A stretch of 64,000 nucleotides of DNA from Diogma glabrata (Eukaryota; Arthropoda; Insecta; Diptera; Cylindrotomidae): contig OY856188.1 in the NCBI GenBank assembly GCA_963693315.1, positions 251,573,905-251,637,904 on the forward strand, written 5' to 3'. A program made the position numbers and the translations under genes. Each line of letters begins with the position of its first letter. Within the stretch, counting starts at the first letter, position 1. Of this stretch, positions 45,295 through 60,225 are shown piece after piece. The notes beneath the pieces are model-generated. The model had not been told where the DNA came from, made no database searches, and saw only the letters and a program-made list of their open reading frames with translations.

Positions 45295-45782
45295 TTTTTA
45301 CTTTATCGATTTTAAATTGACTAAAAACTTGAAATGTTAACCATTTTTATATGTTTTTTTCAGGTATGTAATGCTGATCCATTATTTAAACTTATTGTTT
45401 TAATACCATATGCCCATCCTACAAAAGCTGTAATTTCGAAAAACGAGAAGTAAGAATATTAATATATTATTTTTCATAAATTTTGAATCACTAATTTAAT
45501 TTTATTTTGTAAAAATTTATAGTTAAATAGTTAGTTAATGATAATATGTTCAATGCAAAATATACATTTTTTCAATGTTTTTTGTTGAGGGTTAGTGACA
45601 CTTTCATTATGTTTATGTCATTGTATAATGTCATGCTGTTTAAAAGTGCAACTAAATTCATCCGTATCTCGAAAAAAGATAACAGATAACCGCACCAGAT
45701 TTCCATACGCTATATAGTTTATATATTATCACATTGGTAAAAATATAAATCATATATCATTTTTATGTATCTAAATATTATA
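45295..45782 (+). repeat. exon-bearing duplicated block, copy 2
   Basis: Second copy of 42985-43481, 2.3 kb downstream and in direct orientation. After 45782 the sequence continues as AT-rich DNA with no counterpart, because copy 1 is cut by the gap. Confidence 0.9.
45364..45449 (+). CDS. candidate internal exon, copy 2 (86 bp)
   Basis: It has the same acceptor (T-rich tract, CAG) and donor (GTAAGAAT) as the copy at 43053, with the same open frame, and ends AVISKNEK instead of AKAKNEK-type residues owing to a 3-bp net insertion. Length 86 and 83 are both 2 modulo 3, with entry phase 0 and exit phase 2, so including both in one transcript would break the frame. This fits alternative, mutually exclusive use, or one copy being unused. 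Protein identity unknown. Confidence 0.4.
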
Positions 45783-46092
45783 ACAGTGATCACCAGAGAA
45801 ATTAATTGACTAAACCTGAATTTATTAAATGTATGTTTATGTAAATTTTTTGTTTTTACACTTCGCTAGAGTTGTAACCTAATTTTTGGTTTATATACAT
45901 TAGCGTTGACATTTTTTGGTAGAGTTTATCTAGTCGGCTAGCCCTGATCGAGAATGATAAACTTTTTTAAAGTTTAAAACTTTCTTCATTGGTTCGAAAC
46001 TAGATCGCTCTAAAATTGTATGGATTGCAAAAAGTTTCAAAATTTGCACCATAATTTTTTAGATTCAGTTCTTATACTAAATATTATAGTTA
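45783..46092. other. AT-rich spacer
   Basis: No recognisable element between the duplicated exon block and the palindrome. Confidence 0.4.
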
Positions 46093-46825
46093 ATTTCTTT
46101 GGTATTTTTTGTATTAAATTTCTAGATATTGACGATGTGTGAATTCATAGGATGAGAGAATATTTCGTCAACATCTAAGTCAACATTCTAATCAACATCC
46201 TAAGTCACGGGTGTAAAGTCATTATTGATTGTTGCCAATCAATGCGAAACTTAATATCTGACGTAAAGTCAATATGTTGTTATATTTTTGGTTAGGAAAT
46301 ATAGACAACATTAGGGGAATTTTTTAATTTCGGATTGGGTTTTTGTGAACAATTAAGCTTAAGTACATATTGGAAATCACTTGAATTTTGCAATTCGAAA
46401 TAATTTTCGTGTCAGAATTCGAACTACATTCATCAGAGACAAGACACATTGTTCAAATTCTGACACGAAACACAACAAAATTTTTTCTAAAGGAATTTAG
46501 AGAAAATGAAAAATTATTTCGAATTGCAAAATTCAAGTGATTTCCAATATGTACTTAAGCTTAATTGTTCACAAAAACCAATCCGAAATTTAAAAAATTC
46601 CCTTAACGCTGTCTATATTTCCTAACCAAAAATATAACAACATATTGACTTTACGTCAGATATTAAGTTTCGCATTGATTGGCAACAATCAATAATGACT
46701 TTACACCCGTGACTTAGGATGTTGATTAGAATGTTGACTTAGATGTTGACGAAATATTCTCTCATCCTATGAATTCACACATCGTAATATCTAGAAATTT
46801 AATACAAAAAAATACCAAAGAAATA
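46093..46825. repeat. 733-bp palindrome, 315-bp arms
   Basis: 46093-46407 is nearly perfectly complementary to 46510-46825, around a loop of about 100 bp. Shared words include TGTGTGAATTCATAGGATGA, AGTCACGGGTGTAAAGTCAT and GGAAATATAGACA. Part of the loop (46411-46460) is the inverse of 46977-47025, so the structure includes more than one breakpoint. It may be a head-to-head duplicated terminal repeat of a Penelope-like element, given the words shared with 29522-29541, but this is inference. Confidence 0.92.
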
Positions 46826-46974
46826 CAATTTTCAATATGTAATCATAGATGAAAAATTCAACTTAAGTAAATATGAAAAATTGATGAAGTTTCAATTTAG
46901 AAATTATCTGGACATCAAAATTAAAATATGTTTCGTCATCGCCGCTTTGGCTAAGTTGTGTAAGACACACGGAA

Positions 46975-47155
46975 TTGAACAATGTGTCTCTGATGAATGT
47001 AGTTCGAATTCTGAAACGAAACACAACAAAATGTTTTCTAAAGGAATTTTAGAGAAAATGAAAAATTATTTCGAATTGCAAAATTCAAGTGATTTCCAAT
47101 ATGTACTTAAGCTTAATTGTTCACAAAAAACAATCCGAAATTATATTTAATTTTC
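46975..47155 (+). repeat. third copy of the palindrome arm's inner part
   Basis: 47051-47155 repeats 46490-46590 in the same orientation (GAAAAATTATTTCGAATTGC, TGATTTCCAATATGTACTTA), and 46975-47025 is the inverse of the loop segment at 46411-46460. The open frame at 46881-47150 crosses this copy and has no recognisable domain. Confidence 0.85.
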
Positions 47156-48299
47156 GTATAAGTTTGTAGTGTGATGATATTATGTGTTAAAAATGTTTTA
47201 TTATCATTTAAACATGGAAGTTATTCAAATGACCCACATCAACTATTTGTCACAATTCTATTTAATTTCACTACATTAATTTGGTTGATAGTCAAAAACA
47301 ATTCAACTCCACTTATACCAACCTCCGAAAAGTATAACTTTACTTCTCATATCTTCAATTTCTTCATTCAATCCATAATAAGAAGTTCAAACAATAAAAG
47401 AGATATACTTGCAAAAACACATCATTTTCTTTTCGTATTTTCACATTTTCTTGATATTTTCAATAAAAGATGTGATTATGGTATATGTATCAACACATGT
47501 GTTTGTAGCTACAACGCACAACAATGAAAATATTCATATATGGAGACAGATCCCAATATGTAGTAATAAGAGGGTTAAATGTTATTGAGTGAGTAGGTTT
47601 CGGTATGAGTTTTTCTCGTTACTTTTTCTATTTTCTTAAATGTGTTTTCTTTAAATCAACCAATTTTCACAACATTAGGTGGGATTATATAAGAAAAGTA
47701 TGTCATCTTGTTACTTATATACATTTCTTTTTGCTTCATTAATTTTGGTAATATTTTATTTTAATTTCCTTAATAACACAACCACAGTAAACAAATACGG
47801 TGAAAAAGAAGCGAATATGATTGATATCTCAATTGGAATAAAAACAATCACCCGGGTTAATAATTTTGGTTTAGTGCAAGATTTTGTTCCTAAAGCGATA
47901 TGTTCAAAGTTTTCAGTTTTTTTTAAATGTGGTCAACATTGCCAACTTTGTATGCGTTTGTTGTGAGAGTTGGTATTTGGTCCACGACTATTGGTTATTT
48001 TTGTAATAATATGAGCTATGTTTTAGTTCAACGAGCGACTGTTTGAGGGCAGGTTTACACAAACAATCATGACGCCCTGAGGATACGCACGCCTTGAGTT
48101 TTTTTTCGACCAGTCTCAGTTTGTGGGTTCGATAAATTTTATTCTCACTACATATGATGAAATGCACGCAGTAAAATATTATTCTGTCAAACTGTCTGCA
48201 ATACAAATCCAGCTTGAGTTCAACTGAAATCTTGCTGAGTTCACCGGTACAGTCTCGGCTTATGTCCCGCAGGGAGGACATCAGGCGAGATCTCGCAAG
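47156..48299 (+). other. unassigned stretch, possibly the start of the R2-superfamily element
   Basis: Open frames at 47171-47527 and 47679-47966 show no domain; the second starts with a hydrophobic segment but has no supporting context. From about 48120 the + strand begins to read MHAVKYYSVKLSAIQIQLEF and APAC-rich codons that run into the element below, so its 5' part may start here. Confidence 0.35.
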
Positions 48300-50790
48300 A
48301 ATAAACGCATACACACAAGGAACACGTACATGGAACACGTACAAGGAACCGACATATACATAAAATTACACAACAACATTATTTACACTCAAAACACAGG
48401 GAACCGAACACAAACCTTATACTCATTAAAGACAAATTACAACAAAAAATTGTCAGTTTTCACAAAACGATTACACCGATACAAAAAAGCAACAAATAGA
48501 AGAAAACAAAACACATAATTCTCGAACAATGAACAACTTTTTTACAGAACATTTAACACAACAATGAACACAAACAATGGTGAACCGACCCAGGATTCAG
48601 TTGAAAAATATTGGTCTGACCTGTGGTCAAACCGAGTTCAACACAACGAAGCCACAATGAGTATACATTCGCAAAATGACATACACCGACATAACTATTA
48701 AAGACATTACTAAGGTCATAAAAAAATTTGCACTATTAGAAAGCTCCTAGCATATCACTTCACAGAATTTTTAAATAACCCACAAACAATACCTATATTT
48801 TTAACACAGGGTAAAACTATTTAAAACAAAAAACCGCTGACACAATAGACCCTTCGAAATACAGACCAATCACCTTTCTTTCGACAACATTCAAACTTCT
48901 TACGCAATGCATATTAGACAAAATATACGATCAATATACGACAGAAACAACATTTAAACAGAAGAGCAAAAAGGCTGCAGAAGAATCTCACAAGATTGCA
49001 AGGAGCAGCTAATTATTGACTCGTTAGTAATGAAACAAGCACAACACTCTAGCAGAAACATACATACAGCATACACGGTCTACAGAAAAGCATTTGACAC
49101 TTCTCCACACTCATAGTTAGAGGACCACGTTACATTCGTCTGTTAAGCCATGTAATGAAAATGTGGAATACAACGCTTGCTTATAACATAAACGGCATGA
49201 ATATAGAAACCAACCAAATACATATCCGAAGAGGCATTTTCCAGGGAGATTCCTTAAGTCCCCTTTCGTTTTGCCAAGCTCTTAACCCACTGTCAAAGGA
49301 GGATTCAAACTTCAGGATGGACTTATCATAGAGCCTACTGAGGAGGGAGATTACTACAAGTATCTCGAAATCCCACAATCACGAATCATCCACCACAAAA
49401 AGACACAGCTTGATGGTAGCAATAAAATCAAAGCTGTAAACACATACGCTGTTCCAATACTAACGTATTCATTTGGTATCATCAAATGGACAAAAACAGA
49501 CCTTGAAGCTTACCTCTACAAATAAATACACTGCATAGATTTTTCCACAACAAAAAACTCACTTCACACCTACACACAGCAATAACTTTAGCAGAAAAAT
49601 CATTCACGCCTTTAAAATTAAGTAGTACACAAGAAAATACACAAACCATAGTATCAAACACAGAAAAAGTGCAGGCATGGATACAGAAGCTCTCCATGGA
49701 AGGTTCCCTCACGAACTCAACCAATCATATGTCTACAAAATTGCGTCGCAATCCTGGTTGAGTGGAAGCGGAATTTTCTCGGAAACCGAAGGTTTCATGT
49801 TTGCTGTAAGGACCAAACTGTACTAACTAAAAATTACAAAAAATACATTTTAAAAGATGAAACAGTTTTGTCAGATGCATACAGAAATTGTCACGATAAG
49901 CCAGAAACCATACAATACATCACTGGATCACGTAACCACATGACGAACACATTCTACAAACACAAACATGATCAAGTGGCAAAAATCATACACTAAAAAC
50001 TCGCATTCAAATACAAACTCACAACTGACAACTCGCCATACTATAAATATAGACCGGAAATAGTATCATAAAATACAACACATAAACTATACTGGGATAA
50101 AACAATCATTACCGATAAAACTATACATTACAATAGACCGGATATTGTTTTAGTGAATAAAATGGATAAAGTTACACATCTCATCGACATAGCGGTTCCA
50201 AACACTCACAACATACAAAATACAAATACAGAAAACACGCAAAATACACAGACCTTGCAGTTGAGCTACAACGTCTTTGGAACATGCCCAAAGTAGTAGT
50301 GGTTCCATTGATCATTAGTTCGACTGGGATCATACACATTACACTATATACAAACATTAAGACACTAGATCTCCAGCCAAACACTTACAAACAGATGCAG
50401 AAGGCAGTCATTGTTAACACATTTCACATAGTTCGCAAATTCCTAAACACTAACACTATTATCACAACACCGGATTCTAGCACAATCACAGAACTATCAC
50501 AACGTGTTATAAATCACATTTCTTAGCTATCACAAGAAATAGAAACAATAGAACAAGCAGAATCCAACCCACTCTTGGAACTACAGACTGCCACAACATC
50601 AGAAGCAATCAATTGCACACCCATTATAAGATATCCACAAGTTATTCTCACACCACTAACACAAGAACAAATACAATATCACACCACGATTGAACCAAAT
50701 ACAACACAAATAAAACGACCAATCAGAGGCACCCATATTAAAGTGGTGAAACATTATAAATTTAATGTAACCATCATTTCTATGTAATAG
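48300..50790 (+). mobile_element. decayed non-LTR retrotransposon with restriction-like endonuclease (R2 superfamily)
   Basis: Frames shift often but blocks appear in correct order: KYWSDLWSNRVQHNEATMS near 48606; an RT fingers block with SKYRPITFLSTTFKLLTQC near 48855; RRGIFQGDSLSPLSFCQALN near 49223 (motif B); YKYLEIP near 49350; VNTYAVPILTYSFGIIKWT near 49438; a PD..D endonuclease core at 50135-50200; and KVVVVPLIISSTGIIHITLY near 50290 at the C-terminus. The catalytic RT aspartate box is lost to deletion between 49300 and 49350. The DNA is AC-rich, unlike its neighbours. Clade is uncertain within RLE-bearing LINEs. Confidence 0.8.
50105..50215 (+). pseudogene. restriction-like endonuclease core of the R2-superfamily element
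   Basis: The reading RPDIVLVNKMDKVTHLIDIA carries a PD (50138-50143) followed 15 residues later by a second acidic residue in L-I-D-I (50186-50188), the PD-(D/E)XK arrangement known for R2-type retrotransposon endonucleases. The third catalytic lysine position is occupied by A-V-P here, as seen in this family's LIDIA-V-P wording. Upstream reads KLYWDKTIITDKTIHYN, also family-like. Confidence 0.7.
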
Positions 50791-51959
50791 TTTTTCACGG
50801 ACCTTGTCACTACTAGAATCAGATAATATTTCCAAGTTTGCCATTTAAAGAGTGTTCATTGAATGTACCTCGCTCGCCATACTCGAGTGAGAAATTAGCC
50901 CGTTTAGTGAAACGCACTTTTTTAAAGTTGAAGTTTTGAAATTCAACCAATTTAATTTGTAACTGAAAGTTTGACTACGTTTTTAAATAAATTTTTATAT
51001 TGATCGTTTCGAACCTATAGTATAACTCTTCATAATATTTGATCAGTTAAGCTAGAGACTTTATATTAACCACAACGATTACCTCCATGTTGGCAGTTTG
51101 GTAGTAAATTCCACTCTACGAATAATCTTCAGAATCCCTTTTGATTAAGTTTTCACAACAAAATAAATTCTAGTTCGTCATTAAAACTCTTGGATCCTAA
51201 AAATGGTTAAACGTTAACCATATAAAAGATCTTTGCATCTTTTCTGAGGTTTAAGTGCCTGTTAGTGGATGATGATAACTTGGCCTTATTATTTGGGTTG
51301 GCGGTAGAACAGTAGAAATATACTTGTTGTTTTTCTGAAGCTCTGGTAATCCAAGTCTTATAACCTGTTGTTATCGTCAATTTTTATTCCACGATTCAAA
51401 AGATATCCTTAGTTGCTTGAGTTTATACATTTAAATAAATTAACATATAACATTTAAATAATATCTATAAAGGAAATGTTGTCCATTTGTACAGAGATCC
51501 GCATTATAAAAACAAGGTCAATAGTCAATATGTCATTTCATCAACCGGAGTCAGAAGGAAAAGGTTGTCTTCCAAATTTAAAAGAAAAAAAAAATAATCG
51601 AAAAGAAAAAAATTAATTGTAATTTGTTTTATTTTATTTTTGCATGTATGTCTTTATAAAGACAAAGTAAAGGTAAAATAAGATAAAATACACTGAGTGT
51701 GTTAGTGTTCGTGAAACTAAAAGTGTAGTAAAGATAGAACGCGTATAATTATATAATTATTGAGATTGTTCTTTATTGAAAAATTATTTGGTATTTTATA
51801 TTTACTGTTACCAGGCGGTAGGTAGGTAAAATTTTACCTTGTATTGCTTTGATGTAATAAATTTATGGTTTTTAGGGCAAAAATTTTTTTAGTATTGCCT
51901 GTTAACAAGAAAGTAAAATTTCGTTTTAGTTGTTAGCAAGAATTTCGAATTTAACCCTT
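50791..51959. other. AT-rich spacer
   Basis: No element recognised. It contains short GTAAGTAAA- and AGGTAAAAT-rich text around 51650-51850 without repeats of clear period. Confidence 0.4.
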
Positions 51960-54939
<2,980 letters not shown>

Positions 54940-54949
54940 TATTGGTGCT

Positions 54950-55195
54950 TTAAAAGATGAGTCTTGAGTTTAGAATAGCCTCAATTTGATACAGCAAGAT
55001 ATTCACCTCTTCGAATGTAAAATTACAATTGTGTGTTGCTCAGTAAACTGGTTTTCACTGATTTCACCGCTGCCTCCCAAAGACCACCAAAATGTGGTGC
55101 TGCTAGTGGAATAAAATGCCATTGGGTGCCGTTTTCAGTCAAAAACTCTAAAATGAAACTAGATATAGTAGAAACCAGTGAATTTATTGACAGAT
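54950..55195 (-). pseudogene. BEL/Pao integrase C-terminal core part
   Basis: ILEFLTENGTQWHFIPLAAP and HFGGLWEAAVKSVKT (about 55050-55160) carry the catalytic glutamate region of the DDE core. TFEEVNILLYQIEAILNSRL then follows in a shifted frame, the block just downstream in intact elements. It is 2.1 kb from the rest of the integrase at 57285, showing interruption by an insert. Confidence 0.9.
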
Positions 55196-57284
55196 AGCAC
55201 GCAGCAAGAGATAAAAGATGAGACAAAAAGTAAAACAGAGATGTATTGTTTATTTTGGGATAAATTTGTTTTGAAAACAATTACATTAGTTAAATTTCTA
55301 CTACTAGTTCGTACCATTTGTTTGTTGTGACATTTGTTTACTTATAAAAATAATGACGTCTTATTTTTATTATAATTATTTTAAATTCTCAAAATTTTGT
55401 TTAACTACCTACAAAATCATTAATATTTTTCCTAGTTTTTGGTTTTCGATTATAGTTGGTTGAATTTCAATAGTAATTTATTAATTTTATGCGTTTTTTG
55501 ATCTATTACAATGGGACCCCAACAGTTTTTTTTAATATTTTAATCTGAGACACTTGTTATGCCCGCCAAATAACGGTATATTTAACAGGTAGCATTTATA
55601 AGAAAATCTACATCAACTCCAGAACAAATTTATGTTCTGTACAGGTAGATTGACAAGAATTTAGATCATTGTAGTTCAAACAGCCACGGCAGCTCAAACA
55701 GTGAAGACTAAATTCCCACTCAACCACCAAACTTTTCCATTTTCATGCTTATAATATGACTACTTTCAATTTTTTTCATTACCATTTTTTTTAATAATCA
55801 TCGGCACACCTGACTTTTTTTGTAACATCAAGGTTATAATAGTTTTTGATTTAAATTGGATTCTATCGAATTTTGTTTATTTTCCTTTTTTATATAAAAA
55901 AAGCGAAACAGAAGAGTTGCTATCGTTTAAATTTCTCTCTTTCATTTTATGATAATGATGAAATGGAGAAGGGAAATAAAAATTTACAATACATGAACGT
56001 CTCCAGTTCTTTTTGCTTGTATTCTTAATTGACAAACGGGTGGTTCTTACTTTTGTTTATGTTTTAAAAAATCGATAGGAAAACAAGAAAAACGTTTTGC
56101 AAAAAAATGAAACAATCTGTTATTAACTGGTTACGTTCTAGATTGTAAATGTATTGATTACGAACAATATGAATAACGAGCATCTGTTACATGCAATCAA
56201 CTCTTCCTTCTTTCTTGTTTAAGGTAATTAAAAATTATATAAGGAAAAACATTTTTAAATTTAAGTTGAGTTGTGTCTAGAACTTAAAACTAAAACATGT
56301 AAATTTAAATAAAATTTTGAAGTTATTGTGATTCAAAAAAAATATTTATAATAAATATAAATTTATATTGTTTGTTATCAAATCTCATGAAAAAATTTAA
56401 ATATTCAAAATTTCTGTTTTTTTATTCTAACAGTGTTAGATTTTTGTTGTTTTTGTATTTCTAACACAGTTTGTGTTATGAAGTTTTTTTAATTCAAACA
56501 AATATAATATTCCAAACAAATTTCAATATTTTTGGATTTATTGTGGTGGCCATATTTTTGTATTTATGAATATGAGTTTATTTGTATCAGAGGGTTTGCG
56601 TCAAAGATAGTGAAACCGTTGTTTCACCAAACCGGTTACTAGAAAAACATAAATCGTTAGTGGCTGAAAAAAAATGCAACTGATCAATGTGAGTTGGATG
56701 TTCGAAATTGTGCAAAAAAAGAGTGTACACAAATTTAGCTCGTCGTCAATAATTGAACATGTTAAATCTGTTAAATCTGTATTTGAGGAATTGTGTATTG
56801 CATTCTACAAAGCGTCTATGGATGACGCTCCAGATGTTTTTTTGATAAATGATGTTTTTTTGGAAATGCAATATGTGACAGGTATATGTTCCACAGAACT
56901 GGTTTTGGAAGACAACATTCAAGATACAATTAATGTATCCATTTATTTTTATTTTGTTTTATATAATGTTTGTCTTTTAGTTCCTTTTTGATGTGCTAAA
57001 TTATTACTTTGTGTTAGCAAAAACATTGGTTAGTAAAATTACTATTGAAAGTGTTTTGTTAGTAAATTATTAGCGTAAAATAGAGATTTTTCCTTTAGTA
57101 GAATCCGCACATTAACCGTACATTTATGTTATATTGAAACATTTATATTCCCTTGGATAATAGATACTATGTATCTATATTATTCCTATGAATATAAAAG
57201 TCCGATGCGACACACTGAATGTTCGCACATGCGAATATGAATATGCGCACAAGGACCAGTTTTCGTATTCGCTGGTAAAAAAAT
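55196..57284. other. insert interrupting the BEL integrase
   Basis: About 2.1 kb of AT-rich sequence separates two integrase parts that are adjacent in intact BEL elements. No terminal inverted repeat or target duplication was recognised at its edges. It contains the coding-like remnant at 56598-56991. Its identity is unknown; it could be a decayed transposon. Confidence 0.6.
56598..56991 (+). pseudogene. unrecognised coding-like remnant inside the BEL insert
   Basis: VCVKDSETVVSPNRLLEKHK runs into a shift, after which 56674-56991 is open for 105 residues with SIIEHVKSVKSVFEELCIAF and DDAPDVFLINDVFLEMQYVT. The acidic/hydrophobic pattern looks like real protein as far as about residue 85; the last 20 residues are AT-driven. 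I do not recognise a domain. As it lies inside an insertion, a transposon or retroelement protein is the likeliest source. Confidence 0.35.
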
Positions 57285-58075
57285 TCTACTATACATATAT
57301 TATTTTGGTTAAGAAAGTTATATATTTCCCGAAGTTGTCTTCGCGCTCCAACAAAGTTTGTAGCATTATCGCTGTATAAGTCTGAGGGAACACCGCTTCT
57401 TGCTACGAATATTTTTAGTGTTGTTATGAATGATTCGCTTGTTAAGTCAAATACTGCAATGTACCCTTTTGTTGTTTTGGCGCCTCTACCCCTTTTGTTC
57501 AATATAGATATTGAACCTGCGTAATCGACTCCTAACCGACTGAAGGCTCTAGCAGGTGTTACTCTAACTAAAGGAAGTTCACCCATTATTTCTATCGCAG
57601 TATTGCATTTATGCCGAAAACAGACTAAACATTTTTTTATCTCAGCCCGAATTGTACTTCTTGCATGTATGAGCCAGTATAGCTGGCGAATCAAATGTGA
57701 CGTTAAGAATGGCTCCGGATAAAAATATTTATTATGTATGTGTTGGATGATTAATCTGCAGAACTTATCAGATTTCGGTAATATAACCAGATGTTTCATT
57801 TTGTACTCGCATTGAGAATTTGCCAATCTTCCACCAACCCTAAAAATTCCTTTACTGTCCAGAAATGGATACAATGATAAAATCTTACTTTTAGAACTAA
57901 CCCTTTGAAATTTCTCCAAATCACTTATATCCTTACTTAATTCCTTGTTTTGAAAATTTTTTATGCATTGTTCCTCTGAAAATTCTAGCTCCACAACTCT
58001 TAATGGGTAAGGTCTTTGGGCAGTTTTTTCGAGGTCCGGGTTTCTGTTTGATATTATTGATAAACCTGTACACAT
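57285..58075 (-). pseudogene. BEL/Pao integrase, zinc-binding and core part
   Basis: The frame is open over about 260 residues. It has FRVGGRLANSQ, the zinc-binding histidines and cysteines in HIHNKYFYPEPFL..IRQLYW..CLVCFRHKC, GVDYAGSI with the first catalytic aspartate, and LYSDNATNFVGARRQL with the second. The stretch that should carry the conserved region around FIPP.PHFGG is displaced to 55080 by an insert starting near 57285. Integrase inserts the cDNA copy into the genome. Confidence 0.92.
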
Positions 58076-58434
58076 ATGCCAACACTCTTATTAACTTCCA
58101 AAAGGATGAACGTTTGTCAATTAAACTAGCAATCACTTCTTTCTCGATAGTGCAGAAGTAGAGGTTTACTCTGTCTTTCTTCGCAGTTTGTCAGATTAAC
58201 TTTCATATCTTCACACGACCAGTTTTTTTTTCTTCTCCCAACCAGATAGGTCCATCCCACTATTGGTTTAAGTTGATCAATTGAGATGGTAATATACCTC
58301 TAGAGGCATCGTCCACGGGATTGTCGCTTGATTTCACATGATTCCAATTTAGGTAGTGTTGCTAAAATTTGGGAAGTTCTATTCGCTACAAATGTCTTCC
58401 ATCGTGACGGGTGATCGAACAACCAGCATTGCGT

Positions 58435-58680
58435 TCACTCAAAAACTGGTGTTGATTCTGGAAAATGTTGTTTAACGTCAGCAAGCAATTTGGCTAACAG
58501 ATGTGCGGCACAAAGTTCCAATCTCGGTAACGAAACTATCTTCAATGGTGTTACCTTTATTTTTGATGTAATAATATTTGTTCTAATTGTGTTGTTATCG
58601 TTACTGGATCTACAATATACAAATGCGCTGTAGGCCAGTTTACTCGCGTCGGCCAACCCATGCAGCTCTATATTATTTTG
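58435..58680 (-). pseudogene. BEL/Pao RNase H fragment
   Basis: LHGLADASKLAYSAFVYCRS is followed by KIKVTPLKIVSLPRLELCAA and HLLAKLLADV. This is the RNase H start with its catalytic D (A-D-A-S) and the S-L-P-R-L-E-L block that marks BEL/Pao RNase H. It continues the minus-strand order after RT. Confidence 0.9.
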
Positions 58681-58929
58681 CGGAATGTATCACGGTGTAC
58701 CTATTTTTTCAAATACCTTATATTCACTACTCAAAGTAACCCATGCTGTTTGAAGATCTTCGGGCAGAATCTCATCTCATCCCAATTTTTCTCAACCAGA
58801 TCTTTTGATATAGAATTTTGACAGCTATTATTGATGGAGCAACCCAACCGAAAGGATCGAATATTTTCGCTGAATGTGATATCATCGATCTCGTTGTGAC
58901 TTCTTTCTGCGTAGGTATTTTAACTTTTG

Positions 58930-59750
58930 ACTTAAGCCGAGAACTTTTGATGTTTGTAAATTATTGTCAATTGAGATGACATCGCTTGATTTGAAACCAG
59001 AAATATTTTCATTTAGCTCACGAATGTTAGACTTCTATTTTCTTAGGACAAATAAATCCACCTGTGTTTTTTTAATTTTAAGTTTTAGTTCTATTGCTTC
59101 TTCGGCTGAATTCGCTCCTGACAAAAAGTCATCAACGTAGAAATCTGATAGTATAGAATTAGCAATTTCTGGATAATGATCTTTAATATCGCGCGGTTTG
59201 TTGTAGACATCGAATAGCTAAGAACGCTATAAGCTAGATAGCCCAAAAGTGACCGTTGTTGATCCGGATCTGGATCATCTCACCATAAAATACGTTGGTA
59301 TTCTGTATCAGCTTCGTCAACTGCCACATGCCGATACATTTTTGTGACATCTGCTGTTACCGCTATCTTGTATTTTCTAAACCTGTTAAGAGTTGACCAA
59401 AGGGATGGTTTGATTGTTGGTCCAATCAATCATTTTTCGTTCAGGGGTACTCCAGAAAAAGATTTACTTGAACCATCAAAAACCACTCGCACGTTGGTAG
59501 TTAAATTTAAGTAGTTTAATTACTGCGTGATGTGGGAGAGAGAATGAAGTTTCGACGTTGTGTGAAATATTCTCTTGCGGAACTTCTTCCATATGTCCTA
59601 ATTCTATGTAGTCTTGAATAACCTTGACGTAATCTTTTTTAAATGCCGTATCAGTTTTAAATTTGCGTTCAATAGCATGAAATCTTTTAGTGCCAATTAT
59701 TTGTGAATTGCCTAGTTCAGGTGATGACAATTTAAACGTGAGTTTCACTA
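58930..59750 (-). pseudogene. BEL/Pao reverse transcriptase
   Basis: It starts with AIERKFKTD..YIELGHMEEV and SLPHHAVIK (59476-59748). After a shift comes AVTADVTKMYRHVAVDEAD near 59340 (motif A with its aspartate), then FYVDDFLSGA with the catalytic YVDD at 59128-59139, and IELKLKIKKTQVDL. Stops occur at several points. The V-A-V-D-E block and YVDDFLSG wording are typical of BEL/Pao. Confidence 0.88.
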
Positions 59751-59904
59751 TGAATTTCCCATTATTGTCTCTTTTTGTAGTTTCAGTATAATACTTCTCA
59801 GATTGTATATATTTTAGTCACTAGTTGACTTATTAGGTAGTGTTTCTTCACCATCGTCGAATATTTCACCTACGATATTACCCAACCAAAAATATTATTT
59901 TGGG

Positions 59905-60225
59905 TTATACATGAACCGTTTTTGTTGAACTTTTTGCCGTTTCATAATATATTAGAAATCGATCAGCGCCCACGATAATATCTATTGGACCAGGAGTCTC
60001 AAATTTTGGATTTGCTAATTCAAGACTATTTGATAAAATGTCAGAATCCACAAGTGTCATTTTTGTGGGTAATTTATTTGGCAAAGTTGGCAATACTGTA
60101 AGATTTATTTTGATGTTGTTCTTGTCAAATCTAGAGTAGGCAGTATAGCTGTTGTAATTCCCTTGGTTATTAATGTTCCAGAAGCAAGACATTTTATAGT
60201 AATTATAGTAGTATAGCGCATATAT
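59905..60225 (-). pseudogene. BEL/Pao protease-region fragment
   Basis: The reading contains INNQGNYNS, then after an apparent deletion of the active-site DSG segment, VLPTLPNKLPTKMT and PKFETPGPIDIIVGADRF. The P-G-P-I-D-x-x-x-G-A-D block is highly characteristic of the protease/linker region in BEL/Pao polyproteins. Loss of the active site shows that this copy is dead. Confidence 0.85.

Noticed and set aside
47679..47966. 95-residue frame with an N-terminal hydrophobic segment
   Set aside because: Composition matches the surrounding AT-rich DNA, and no cysteine pattern or domain suggests a real secreted or membrane protein.
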